Shown here: in pieces, positions 12,129-24,700 of the stretch
Numbering within the stretch: position 1 is the stretch's first letter
Layout of the letters: every line of letters begins with the position of its first letter
NCBI GenBank assembly: GCA_020310875.1
Contig: CM035408.1
Span: forward strand, 146,450,907-146,514,906
Direction: 5' to 3'
Source: Ceratopteris richardii
Lineage: Eukaryota > Streptophyta > Polypodiopsida > Polypodiales > Pteridaceae
DNA length: 64,000 nucleotides
The notes under the pieces: model-generated
Told to the model about the DNA's origin: nothing
Seen by the model: the letters and a program-made list of their open reading frames with translations, nothing else
The model's database searches: none
Translations under genes and position numbers: made by a program

Positions 12129-15100
12129 ATGGCAGATCATGTCCAAATTGATAAATTGGACAGAGATAATTATCGTGCATGGGTAATGCGCATGGAAGCC
12201 TTACTTATGAGTAAGGACTTAATGATGTATGTGACCGGAGAAGAAAAGAAGCCGACTTTCGAAGATGATAGTCAACCGGAAAAAGAAGAATTAGAAGCCT
12301 TGAACCTGTGGCAGAAGAAAGATGCAATGGTGAGAGCTTACATTTATAATACCATTACATAACATCTACTACCGCACATCAGAGGTCTGGAGAAGGCGGA
12401 GGACATATGGAGTGTGTTGGAAGATCATTTCCAAAATTCTACGAAAGCTAGGAAGGCTAGCTTATGGTCCGAATTCACAACGTTCAAAAAGAAGTCAAAT
12501 CAAAGCATTAGTGACTATGTTACTAAAATGAAGGATCTAGCAGATAGTCTTGGATCCATAAATGAAGATGTCGAAGATCACAGATTGATAGCACAACTGC
12601 TAACAGGTTTGAGAGGAGATGAAAGGTGGAAACCTTTCGTACTCTCAACTGAACTTTCTTTAAATCATTTTGTACTAGATTTAAATCAGTTGCTTGGTTT
12701 GATGCTCACATATGAGCAAGACCTGAAAGGAGATGCAGAAAAAGGACAAAGCTCTGCAATGTACATGAAGAACAAGAAGAAAGATAAAGGTAAGTCAAAA
12801 GACGAAGAAGAGTCGAGTGCTCAGGCTTATTATGCAAGAGGTAAAGGCACCGGCAGAGGAAGAGCAAGAAGTTTTGGAAGAGGAAGAGGTAGCCAGAATA
12901 ACAATAAGAACGCTTGTTGGATTTGTGGACTCGGTAATCATCTGGCTCATGATTGTTGGCACAATCAACAAGGATCAAATCAAAATCAGAACAGTAATAG
13001 CAGAGGCAGAAGCAGAAGATATCAGAATAACTTTCAAAGAGGTAGACAGAATCAAAGAGGAGGCTATGGTAGAGGTGGAGCAAGAAGTTGGGGACAGAAT
13101 CAATCCTACAACACCACCTACAACAACTACGCAAATGACACACATAATGAAAGTCATACATCATTGATGATGAACTCAATCAGCACATCAGACAACGAAG
13201 ACCTAAAGGTATTTTACATTGATTCTGGATGTTCTAATCATTTGTCAGGAAATATAGAACTGATGTCAGAATTGGAAAAAGGTAGTTCCAGTCATATTGT
13301 TTAAACAGGTGACAATACGAGCCATAGTGTACATTCAATTGGAAAAGTGAAATGTAAGAGTGGGGTAGATTTGCTAACCAATGTTTTGTATGTTCCAACA
13401 ATACCGAAAAATTTGATTAGCGTAGGACAGATAGTTGAGAAAGGTTTTCAGGTCAGATTTACAAATGAAGGAGTATTTGTAGAAGATCCTGAGAATGGAT
13501 ATAATCAGATCGTCTCTGGTAAGAAAGAAGGCAGACTCTTTACTTTAAGAGTATAAGGGAACATCGGCCAAGCGTTGCTCACACATGGTGAAAAGGTGAT
13601 TACAGAACTTGATCTCTGGCATAAGAGATTAGGTCATTTTAATGAAAAAGGAATTAAAGCTATGATTTCAAATCAGTCAGTACTAGGATTACCGAATGTA
13701 CAAAACCAACACATGATTCACAAGTGCGAAGCATGTCAGATGGGAAAAGCCCACAGGTTACCTTTCCAGAAGAAAGGATTCAAACATGATGGAGTACTTG
13801 AACTCATTCATACAGATGTATGGGGTCCCACAAAAGAAGGATCAATCAACGGATCGAGGTATTATGTTCTTTTCATTGATGATGCTACAAGATGGATAAC
13901 TCTTTATGTTTTGAAAGAGAAATCAGAGGTATTTGAAAGTTTGAAGCATTTTCATGCATACGCTGAAAGACTCACAGGTCGAAAGCTGAAGAGACTGAGG
14001 TCTGATGGAGGCGGAGAATACTTCTCCCGAGAGCTCAATGACTATCTTTAGAATGCAGGTATTAAGAGAGAAATAACCTGCAGGTATACACCACAACAAA
14101 ATGGTGTAGCAGAAAGAAAGGAACCAAACTCTAGTTGAGTTTGCACGAGCTATGCTAAAAGAAAAGGATTGTCCAAACTATCTCTGGGCTGAAGCCGTAA
14201 ATACAGCTACATACTTGGTAAACAGATTACCATGTACAGCTTTAGATGGAATGACCCCGTATGAAGCTTGGTGGGGAAAGAAGCCAACACTTGATCATTG
14301 CAAGGTGTTTGGATCAGTAGCCTATGCTTATGTACCCACAACTCAGACATAAGCTTGAACCAAAAGCAGAGAAATATGTGTTCGTCGGATATGATGAAAA
14401 GCAGATGGGTTACAGGTTATGGAGTCCTTTAACAAAACAGTTTATTGTTTCCAGAGATGTTACATTTGATGAACAGAAGAGCTGGTATACATATCAAAGT
14501 CATATAGCGAAAGAATTTGAAGAAGAGGAAAGAAGAAAAGAGAAAGGGAAATCAATTGTACATGCGAATAGAGATGAAGACTATATGCAGGCAAGTATGT
14601 CCAGGATCGGATCAGGAATGAGAAATGGAGATGAACAGGGATTTGATGAAAATGTGTATTCAGATACACATGAAAAGTTTGAACCAAGAAGGTCAAACAG
14701 GAAAAGAAGACAACCAGAAAGGTATTCGTATGATACTTCATATATAACTCAGAAAAATTATGCATATATGGTCAAAGATGATGAAGAACCTCAGAACTAT
14801 GATGAAGCTAAAGGCAAGAAGCAATGGGAAGAAGCAATGGAAGAAGAGTTTAGCGCACTGGAGGAGAACAAGACATGGGAGCTTGTTCCTAAACCAAATG
14901 GTAAGAAAGTGATCGGAAATAAATGGGTTTTCAAAGTTAAGAAACTTGCAGATGGAAGGATAACCAGATACAAAGCTAGACTGGTTATCAAGGGCTATGC
15001 TCAGACGCATGACATAGATTATGACGAGACATTTAGTCCAGTGGCAAAGATGTCAACCATAAGGATAGTGATTGCTATAGCAGCATCAAAAGGATGGAAG

Positions 15101-16343
15101 CTAAGTCAGCTAGATATAAAGAACGCATTTTTGAATGGATATATATCAGATGAAGTCTACATGGAACAACCGGAAGGGTTTGTAAGTTCCAGATACCCAA
15201 ATTTTGTTTGCAGATTAAGAAAAGCACTTTATGGACTGAAGCAAGCTCCAAGAGCTTGGAATTACAGGCTTGTGAAATATCTCAGTGAACTTGGATACCA
15301 AAGTTCGAAAGCAGATGCAAGTCTACTCATCAAGAGAACAGAAAAACGTATGATCTACATTTGCATTTATGTGGACGACATTATAATCACAGGTACGTCA
15401 GATGAAGGAATTAAAGAAGTAAAAAGATTACTTGAAAAGGAGTTTCAGATCAGTGACCTAGGAAAGTTGTCATACTTTCTAGGAATGGAAATCACATACA
15501 CAGATCATGGTGTATATGTTACGCAAGAAAGGTATCTCCTAAACTTACTGAAGAAGTTTAATATGGAGAATTGCAGAGAAGCTTCAACACCGCTTGAAGT
15601 AAATCATAAACTCAGCAAATATAGTGGAGCAGAGTTTAAAGATATGAGAAAGTATCAGTCGTTAGTGGGAAGCCTAATTTATGCTACACTAACACGACCG
15701 GATCTTAGCTATGCAGTGGGAGTTCTCTCACAGTTCATGCATTGTCCGAAGGATCAACATTGGGTTGCAGGGCAGAGAGTTCTGATATATAAAAAGAACT
15801 ATAAAAGAAGGATTATATTATCCTTTTACGTCAGATATAAAGTTGAGAGCATACAGTGACTCAAACTGGGCAGGAAGTCAAGATGACAGAAGATCAACAC
15901 ATGGGTATATGATATACCTAGGAGATAAGCTAGTAAGCTGGTGTTCGAAGAAACAACACACAGTGGCTTTATCGTCAACAGAAGCAGAATATAAAGGACT
16001 TGTAGAAGCAGCTAAAGAAGTAATATGGATGCAGACCTTGTTCAAAAGCATGGGTATTGATCAAGGTATACCTATCATACATGGAGATAATATGAGCTCG
16101 TTGTATCTTGCAGCAAATCCAGTATTTCATGCAAGAACAAAGCACATAGAAATTCAGTATCATTTCCTGAGGGAAAAGGTAATGGAAAAGGAGATAGAAA
16201 TAGTATACACTCCAACAAAAGAACAGATTGCAGATATTTTGACAAAGAGCTTGGATGGAACAAAGACAAGCAGATTCAAAGAAATGGCATGTATAAAAGA
16301 AAGAAAAGTATATGAAGATAGGAAGAGTCAAATTAGTGATTGA
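12129..16343 (+). pseudogene. gag-pol coding region of copia element C
   Basis: Gag starts at 12129 (DKLDRDNYRAWVMRMEAL). It has a Gly/Arg/Gln/Asn-rich tail and the CCHC knuckle CWICGLGNHLAHDC at about 12.92 kb. The protease motif YIDSGCSNHLSG lies at about 13.22 kb, integrase at about 13.6-14.35 kb, RT with YVDDIIITG at about 14.9-15.7 kb, and RNase H with STEAEYKGL up to about 16.26 kb. It is close in sequence to B and D. Fossil, not translatable throughout. Confidence 0.9.
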
Positions 16344-16351
16344 GGGGGAGC

Positions 16352-17642
16352 TGTTGAGGATTCACTCAGGAATTTGACGTACAGACAAAGAAAGATAAAG
16401 AGAAGCGGAATCAAATATTCAGAAAATCAAAAGCCTTAATGAAGGGACAAATTCACGACCGTTATGTACAGTACATAATCTTGCATAATCAAGTTCGTTA
16501 CATCGAATCAAACTGTATATACAGAGAGAACATGCATAAGAATAAAAGAGGGAAGTGCGAGCTAGAACGTGCGTGAGAAGAGCGCGCAGCATAAATAGAG
16601 CACATACAGAGGTCAAAAAAGAGAGAGGGAGAGAACAGAGAGATGAGAAAATGAGAAGACGCCAGAGATCACGTATGTAGAGAGACTGAAGAAAGAGTGA
16701 GTGAGAAGTTTTTCAGAAGACGCCATAGATTGCGTATGTACAGATGAATAACAGAAACCTGAAATGTCAGGTGTTCATCTGAGAGAGATGGTAGAAGAAA
16801 CTACTCAGTATAGGAGAGTTTCCATAGCTTGAGCAAGAAGAGGCCAAGTTAATTTGTACACATCTTCTCTAATAGAAAACACATGTTCATGTGGAAGTTT
16901 GCGCGCACTGTTCGTATGTGAAAAACTCTGAGTATTTTCGTGTTATGGTAGAAAGTTCGTTAACCGTTAACAGTTATAGTTCGTTAGTAAATGTGTCCCT
17001 CGGTACTCTCTCAGTAAACGAACGTTTCCGTCAATTACAGCTATCTCAGTAAACGCATTTTCGGTCAGTTACAGTTTTCTCAAAAACGAGTTTTCCGGTA
17101 GAACAATGAAGTATATCTCGCAGAGTAAATTAAAGTTTTGTATGAGAGATAGCTTATCTTATAGCTAGACGTCTCTACTATCAGTTCGTCATGGATTTCG
17201 ATGAAATGGATATGTACACACAGTACAAAGTCTAACCGAAAGGAGACATCCTGAACCGGAGAAGTTTTTTCTTAACTTCAGAAAGTGTTCACTCAGTGAA
17301 GGAAGTTCACGCATCACTTCCTTACTTTTTGTATACTCACTTGAAGTAATTACAAACAGAATAGGAGTTGATTCCGGTAAGATTCCAGTATAACTGCGGT
17401 GTCACTCCAGTAAGAGTCCGTTGAAGTTCCGGTGGAATTTTTCCAGTGAATTCAAAGCGCAGTTTTATACGTTTGAGTAACAGTAATCTCTTCTAAGCTA
17501 CTGCTGATTATAGAGGTGTTCTAATATCACTCTAGCATAGCATCTCTTCGGTGGCGCGGCGATTTTCGCAGGCTTAACAAAGGTTCTAGCCTTTGCCATG
17601 ACAATCACCAACAGTGGTATCAGAGCGAAAGTATCACTAACA
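16352..17642 (+). repeat. 3' LTR of element C
   Basis: 1,291 bp, starting TGTTGAGG right after GAGGGGGAGC and ending CTAACA before the AATAT target duplication. It parallels 10698-11990 along its whole length, including the internal primer-like GTGGTATCAGAGC. Confidence 0.92.
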
Positions 17643-17873
17643 AATATGAGTTCATTGTATTTGGGCAGCTAACCCTGTTTTTCATGCCAGGACTAAAGAT
17701 ATAGAGATTCAATACCATTTCTTGAGGGAAAAGGTACTTGATAAAGAGATTTAAGTGATGTATACTCCAACAAAAGAACAAGTTGCAGATATGTTAACAA
17801 AAAGCTTGGATGGATCTAAGCTACAGAGATTCAAAGAGATGGCAGGAAACACAATTAGTGATTGAGGGGGAGC
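17643..17873 (+). pseudogene. end of RNase H and polypurine tract of element B
   Basis: This continues the RNase H frame left at 10697 (SSLYL...[20 protein letters not shown]-type sequence) and ends in GATTGAGGGGGAGC, directly abutting the 3' LTR. Confidence 0.88.
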
Positions 17874-18788
17874 TGTTGGAACAAACCAATCACAAATTGG
17901 TGATTACAAAGAGCTTGAAGCAAGCTTATGATCAGATTGAAGTTAAAGAAGACACTTGAGGAAGTGAAGAGATCTCAGAAGTGAAGCTTGTACACATATG
18001 TACATTATAGTTGGAAATTCTTGTAACATGAGTATAGGTAATCCTTAGGATGATGAGGAGTAATGTAATAGACGTGGGATAAGTCTAAAACCATATGTAT
18101 ATAAGTCAATGATGTAAAGAAACATATATAAGAGTCATTAGAAGCCAAGTGTCATTGAGGTAGATGTGTAGAGAGTCATCTTCAAAAAATAGCAATAGTA
18201 TTTCGTAGATTTCTCTGAGTGTGATCTTGTGGATCAGAAATCTTTTTGTACACATTGAATCTAGAAGCTAACGAAGCTATGTTCAAAGTTTCATGGTCTA
18301 ATTCCTCTTCTGCTGTGAGTGTGATCAATAGGAACATGTGTATGTAAAGATTGCAAATGATCTCTCAGAGTTGCACATTTTTTCGTGTCAATAATATGGC
18401 TAAAAGCATTTAGCAAAAGGGGATTTGTGCTGTGAGAAATCAACCTTAGAAGTTACCTATGTCAAAGTCGCTAGTTCAGGAAGACAGTTTCTGACATACT
18501 TTTGATCTTAAGGATCAAATTAAAGTTTTAATGATTCTTTTGAAGAACTAATGGTTGATATGATTGCGCAAAGGTAGTGTGGAGATATGTGTATCATTGG
18601 TTTGAAGAAATCTGAAGATATGTGCAGATAATGAAGTTCATTTCTAAAGCAGATTTTCTGTAGAAGAAATTTCTTCACTCAGAGAAGTGTTAATGAAAAT
18701 TTTTGTGTAAAGTTTGATCCATAACTGATATGGAAGTGTTCTTAGATTAGTATAGATCAAACCTTTGGAGATTAAGAGGTCTCCAATA
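17874..18788 (+). repeat. 3' LTR of element B
   Basis: About 915 bp from TGTTGGAAC to TCTCCAATA. The last 48 bp match 6481-6527. A TATA-like GTATATAAG lies near 18.09 kb. The palindromic GTACACATATGTAC near 17.99 kb has a related counterpart in the LTRs of element D. Confidence 0.85.
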
Positions 18789-20257
18789 GGCCAAGCTTGA
18801 AAACAAGCTAAACTATTGGAGAGGTATGCAAATCAATCTTGCTGGTCGTGCAATGGTTATCAACACGTTCCTCATATCATCGACCATTTACTTCCTTTCT
18901 TGTTGGAGAGCGAAAGAGCAAGATCTATCCAAATTGGAAAGAGTTTGCAGAAACTTCCTTTGGATAGGGGACCACAATAGGAGGGGGTGCCTAAAATCAA
19001 GTGGTCCATCTGCACCAGCCAAAGAGATAGTGGGGGCCTTGGCATTCCATACATTCCGTGCATGGCTAACAAACTTGCGTCAAAATGGATGATTAAGGTG
19101 TGGTGCAAACAGGGAGGCCTCGTGGGCCAAGTTGATCTTCAAAAACAAGAATGAGTTGGCTCTCATGGGATTCTCGAATTGGAAGAATCTTGACATTCTA
19201 ACCCTTTTGTTTTCCCCAATCCCGGTCTACTTAAAAGGCTCGAATCTTGTGTGCTCCCTATGGAGAGTTGGAATAAAATCAAAGCCTCACAAGAACAAGT
19301 GAAGATTGGAAGTGGACGGCTGATATTAGACAAAATGACTCTATCTGGTCCCTGATCCATGGCATCTAGATCATGGAATCTTTGAACATTCGTAACGCCA
19401 AGAGGCTATGGAACAAAGGCGTCAAAAAAACATCTCTAGAAGCAAGACACCAACCAGTGGATCAACTTTGAGGACATTGACCCTAGCATCAACATTTCCT
19501 TTGAAGAATGGAACAGTTTGCAAAGTAGAGGTCTCGCCTGAGACCGCTCGAAAGTTTTCCTTCTCATGGGGCACGACACATCGAGCTCACTTAGTCTCAG
19601 ATGGCACAATGGCAAATGCCTATCAAAAATCCTGAACATCAAAGAAACCATTGATTATCAGGTTAACCTCAACATGAAGTGGTGCCAGTCGTGGACCCGG
19701 CTTCGATGGGACATGAAGTTCATGGCTATCTGGCACTCCCTCATAGAAATCAAAAAGTTTGTCCTCTCATGGCAAATTCTTCATTGTGGAATCTGGACCA
19801 ACCTTAAGGCTCGCAAAATTTGTGGGATACCTCCCTGGTGCAAATGCTGCTACCCCTCCATCGAAGATGTTTCTCACATGTTCTTTACTTGTCCCACCTC
19901 CAATAGGCTTTGCGGATTGTCAGAAAGAAAATTAGACTTCAGAAATATATCAATTCGAAGCAAGCTTTGCTAGGAGAAGCGATCGATTGCTCCACGACTC
20001 TCTGGAATGCCATGAGAGGGGAGGTCCTATGGAAGATCTGGTGGGAAAGATGTGCTTTTAATTTTGGTGACTCCCCCAAAGAGTGTTCGATTGCGAAATC
20101 GTTGTTCCTCCTTGGCCAAAGGATCGCTAACTATAAGAAATCCCCCCCCTTCAGGCATCATCAAGTGCTCCTTTTGATCAACAACAAGCTTAAACCCATG
20201 TGGGCCCCGCATGAGGGTGATGAGAGGGTGATTAACCTTTTTTGTAATGCCATCTAA
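18789..20257 (+). pseudogene. LINE ORF2, C-terminal part (L1-like plant non-LTR)
   Basis: It starts inside the post-RT segment typical of plant LINEs (WRGMQINLAGRAMVINTFL, then CRNFLW). It continues in a second frame (KIKWSICTSQRDSGGLGIP) and ends with a zinc-finger RVT region (FVLSWQILHCGIW ... CKCCYPSIEDVSHMFFTCP). The final frame closes with TAA near 20,257. At least two frameshifts and several stops separate the pieces. The endonuclease and the RT core are absent: the LINE begins exactly where the 3' LTR of element B ends, which suggests that B inserted into it and that the other half has been lost. Confidence 0.85.
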
Positions 20258-20400
20258 ACTCTGTAAAAGCTTCCCCTGCTCTAAGGGATTTGGGGGATAC
20301 CGTGGGCACTAGTCCCCTTCTCTTGTACATTTCTTTTGATTAATTCAAGTTTCAGAGAGTAGGCCAATGCCGAACTCCCTTTATTTAAGAAAAAAGTACA
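20258..20400 (+). other. 3' UTR and A-rich end of the LINE
   Basis: A short untranslated tail after the ORF2 stop, ending in TTAAGAAAAAAG near 20.39 kb, as expected of a LINE 3' end. The tandem array begins immediately afterwards. Confidence 0.55.
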
Positions 20401-20725
20401 CATACTATTGTGAAGTAAAAATCATTGTTGAGTTAAACAATCATAATAGATTTTAATTCTCAATCATACACACATATAACTTACATATACTTACACATAC
20501 TATTGTGAAATACGAATCAATATTGAGTCAAACAATCACAATATATTTTAAATTCCTGATCATATGCACATACACTTACACATACTATCGTGAAGTAAGA
20601 ATCAACATTGAGTCAAACAATCACAATAGATTTTTCATTCACAATTATACATTCATATGCATACACATACTCATACACACACGTACATATACTATTATGA
20701 ACTAAGAATCAATGTTGAGTCAAAC

Positions 20726-20763
20726 ATAATCTACCTATATCTTTCAATAATAAATTTAATGTA
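20726..20763. repeat. 38-bp segment identical to the hAT transposase gene (copy 1)
   Basis: The sequence ATAATCTACC...TTTAATGTA matches 2483-2520 base for base. There it encodes part of the LNLLLKDIGRL motif of the hAT transposase (minus strand). Confidence 0.9.
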
Positions 20764-21036
20764 CCACAATAGATTTTAAATTCCTAATCATATGCACATA
20801 CACTTACACATTCTATTGTGAAGTAAGAATCAATGTTGTATCAAAAAATCACAATAGATTCTAAATTCCTAATCATATGCACAAACATTTACACAAACTA
20901 TTGTGAAGTAAGAATCAATAGAGTCAGACAATCACAATAGATTTTTCATTCACAATCATACACTCATATGCATACACATACTCATACACACACATACATA
21001 TACTATTATGAAGTAAGAATCAATGTTGAGTCAATC

Positions 21037-21074
21037 ATAATCTACCTACATCTTTCAATAATAAATTTAATGTA
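21037..21074. repeat. 38-bp hAT-derived segment (copy 2)
   Basis: Same segment as 20726-20763 with one substitution, placed at the equivalent position of a later array unit. The segment was therefore amplified with the array. Confidence 0.88.
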
Positions 21075-21529
21075 TCACAATAGATTTTAAATTCCTAATC
21101 ATATGCACATACACTTACGCATATCCTGGTGAAGTAAGAATCGATGTTGTATCAGACAATCACAATAGATTCTAAATTCCTAATCATATGCACATACGTT
21201 TACACATACTATTGTCAAGTTAGAATCAATATGGAGTCAAACAATCACAATAGTTTAAACTATTTAATATTTATAGCAAAAAATTATACCTTGTTCTCTC
21301 TACGACAATTTAAGTTCGTAACGATCAAAGTAGCTTTTATGTAAAATGACTCAGAATCAATCATAATAGATTTTAAATTCACATACATATACTATTGTGA
21401 AGTAAGAATCAATGTTGAGTCAAACAATCACAATTGTTTCAACTATTTAATATAGCAAAAATTTATACCTTGTTCTCTCTATGACACTTTAAGTTCCTAA
21501 AGAACAAAGTAGCTTTTATGAAAAAATGA

Positions 21530-21790
21530 GTAGAGTTCTACTCTTTTATAAAATATTATTTGATCGAAATTGTTTTTATAGAAACATTTTTCGATCAAAA
21601 GCTTTTCGATTGGAAAAAATTTCGATCGAAAATTTATCGATCGAAAGCGTTTTCTATCGAAAATTGTCGAATTCCCATCCAAAAACTATTCGGACATGTT
21701 CGAATAAGCTGACATGTCATCGAATAATTCAGTCGAATAATAAGAGCTTATCGCAAAATTCCATAATTATTCACGAATAAACGAACTTTC
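21530..21790. repeat. AT-rich block with CGATCGAAA motifs
   Basis: Dense repetition of TTTCGATCGAAA-like palindromes followed by CGAATAA/TTATTCG words. A counterpart in reverse orientation lies at 32,515-32,720. It adjoins the gag remnant of gypsy element H. Confidence 0.6.
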
Positions 21791-24700
21791 AAATAACGAA
21801 TAATGCAACCTAGTGCAAAACAGCATGGAGATCTCCTATTGATCAAGCCTGTGTGTATTCTCACATTGCCAATGTTGAGGAGAAACGGAGTCGAGATGAC
21901 ATGCAAGATGATATAGACGAGGGAGATATGAGAATAACCAGAAGGCAAACTAGAGAGAATGAGAAGAAAAATGACAAAATGTACAATTTGAAGATACTAC
22001 AAATTTGTCACAAGAGGAGAAAAGAATAATAATTAAAGAAGGAAAGAAACCAACAGAAGAAAATACGCAATCACAGGAAAATCAGAATACACCAAGTAAG
22101 GATGAAAAGAAGAAACCTGAAAATGAAAACAATCAAAATCAAAATACTAAAACTGAACAAAAAGATGAATAGAAACAAAGTGAGGAAAAGCGGAAAAACG
22201 AGGGAAGAAGAGCTCCACAAGCAATAATGATCTCGGAGCTCGAGAAAAAGAACGATGCTAGGGAAATCCTGAATGATATACTTCTAAAAAGTCAAGTAAT
22301 AATGTCCCTTGAACAAGTGTTTTCAATCGCAAAACCTAAATTGAGTTTTGTTCGACTTATTAGAAGAAGAAGATTTCCACTACCGCAAGACGAATATATG
22401 CAAGATGTAGCAGACATGATTGATGTTGTAACATTAAGTGATAGTGATTATGAGGAATAAGAAGAGTTTTCGACTAGAAGTGTGAATAGAAATTTTGCAG
22501 GACCAATTCAACCCGATGAGGAAATGATGAAAAGTGAAAGTAAATTTAACACAACCTTCTGGGCACGAGGAACGCCAGAAGTAAAAATAAGGATTCGAGA
22601 TGAAAAAGATTCATGTTTAGCTTTGGCTCTGATTAACTCGGGCTCAGAGATAAACGTTATCTCAAAGAATTTTTTTCATAAATTTAGATGGCCAATTGAC
22701 AAAGAGCATGGCTGGAGGATGAGAACGACTGATAATGGATCTGAGATTTTATTAGGTTTATGTGCACATGTGCCTATTATGATACGAGGTGTTTGAGAAG
22801 AATTTCACTTCTTTGTTCAAGACAATTGTTCATATGAAGTAATTCTCATGCAACCATTTATACCAGAGATGATAATGGAAATGAAAGCGATGAATGATGG
22901 GTCAGCATATGCAAGGAGATTCTTTGCAAGTCATGACAATCTGTCCCAATCATTCAAGAAATAGAAAAAAATTACGAAGAAACCCCATTGAATGATATAG
23001 TCATGTGAGTGAAGATTCACCGCCTGTTAGAGAGTTTGGGGCATATTACGACCAAAATTTCTGTTAGATTCCACTATTGAGCGGGACAATAGTCGACATT
23101 GTTTTGATGTCTCGCCTAACGATATATATGAATTCAAAACTTTTTTAGTGTGCACTCCTAATACTAGTTTGCATCATATTACAAAAGAAAACCTTACAAA
23201 AACATTAAAAAAAAAATGAAAAATATTTTTGAAAAATAGGATTAATTTCACCTGATGAAAATATTGAATGCATAATTGAACTCTCGAAAAGTACTACTTT
23301 GTTAGAAGAGCTTGAAACTGCTTCCCAAGAAAAACTAGAATCATAATAAATTATTCTAGACTCTATTAAAGAATATGAGTTTATTACTAATTTTATTCTA
23401 AACATGAAGTTCACATTGAAACTAAATATAAGACAGTCAAAAAGAAAATTAAGCCTATAACTCGACCCTTGCCTAAGGATAGTTATGATATATTTAGACG
23501 AGTATCTGAGGACCCTATTCTTAGAGATCGATCTAAGATAGGACCTACGTTTATAGAAGAAACTAAGAAATATATTAAATTTGGAGATGAATTTCTTTCA
23601 CAGATAGAAAAGTATCAATTTAGAAAGATGATCCTGCGTCATGGAAAAGCATTTTCTTTATTTCTACACAAAATAGGATGCGTCGATCCAAAGCTTGTAG
23701 CTCCGATGATTATATTTACTGAACCGCACATTCCTTGGAATCTTCGATCGATACCAGTCCCAAAGGCTCATTTACCTGAGCTAATGAGATTGTCAAAGGA
23801 GAAGATTGCCATGAGAATTTTGGAACCATCATTGGCACCTTATTCCAATAGGTGGTTCACAGTACCTAAAAAGGATGGGAAGCTACCCTTCATTCAGGAT
23901 CTGCAACCTGTGAACAAAGTCACTATTAGGCATGTAGGAACAGGTCCTATTGTAGATGCATTTGCCAAGGCATTTGTCGGTCACTCAATCTGTTCATTGG
24001 GAGACTCGTACTCAGGATATAATCAGTTTCAATTAGCTATTGAAAGTAGAGATGTGATAACGATGAAAAATCCTTTGGGTCTAGTACGTATGTGTACTTT
24101 ACCACAAGGAGTGACGAATTCTGTGGCACACATGATGAACGCTATGAACCTGGTCTTACATGACTTTATCCCCAAAGTGACAATGCCTTTTATTGATGAT
24201 ATTCCAATAAAAGGATGTGTGGAAAAAGAAAAAGATGAGACTTTAGATTCATCTAGATGTAGAAAGTTTGTTTCCAACCACATTTCTGATTGTGAAAAGA
24301 GTTTTCAAAGATTTGAGGAGGTTGGACTCACTTTCTCCTTAGAGAAGTCTACTACTTATAATTTATGCTTATTTCTTTTAGAAGAAGTAATATCTAGATT
24401 TGGATATGTTGAGAAAGTGGTAGCAGATTAAGGTGAACTAGACGCTAGAGAGGCAAGAGAGTTCTTTGCTCATCATGAAATTTGATTGTCTCTTACAACA
24501 TCCTACAACCCAGAGGCAAAAAAAAAAATGATCAAGGATATACTTCCATAGTAAAAGCGATTTCAAAGGCATGCCATGGTGATATTGAACAATGGCCAAA
24601 ATTCTTACCATTTTCTCTATGGGCAGATAGGATGGCATACACGAGAACAACTGGTTTTATGCCAACTGAACTCATGCATTATCAAAAGCCGATATTTCCT

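Larger units (their letters stand above)
10698..17642 (+). mobile_element. Ty1/copia retrotransposon C, nested in B
   Basis: A full-length structure: 5' LTR 10698-11990, primer region from 11992, gag-pol about 12.13-16.34 kb, polypurine tract GATTGAGGGGGAGC and 3' LTR 16352-17642. It is flanked by the 5-bp target duplication AATAT (10693-10697 and 17643-17647) and sits inside the RNase H region of element B. The two LTRs differ by roughly 3-5 % judged by eye over the first part, so it is fairly young. The coding region has about five interruptions, so it is broken despite complete ends. Confidence 0.95.
6481..18788 (+). mobile_element. Ty1/copia retrotransposon B, split by element C
   Basis: A plus-strand copia element in two parts, 6481-10697 and 17643-18788, interrupted by nested element C. 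The left side holds only the last 47 bp of an LTR (6481-6527), which matches 18741-18788. Next come the primer site GTGGTATCAGAGC (6528-6540), gag from 6759, CCHC knuckle, protease, integrase, RT and RNase H. The rest of RNase H continues after 17643, followed by the polypurine tract GATTGAGGGGGAGC and the 3' LTR 17874-18788. Broken, with somewhat more than five interruptions besides the nested insertion. It must be older than C, which it hosts. Confidence 0.92.
20400..21480. repeat. tandem array of hairpin units (about 90-107 bp)
   Basis: About nine to ten degenerate units. Each contains ACTATTGTGAAGTAAGAATC ... GAGTCAAACAATCACAATAG, a stem-loop with arms ACTATTGTGA and TCACAATAG(T), followed by a CATATGCACATAC-type spacer. 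Two units carry an inserted 38-bp hAT-like segment. A related array lies reversed at 33.0-33.5 kb. Confidence 0.85.

Noticed and set aside
12706-13179. Long Cys/Ser/Tyr-rich ORF on the minus strand
   Set aside because: It is the antisense shadow of the Gly/Arg/Gln-rich gag tail of copia C.
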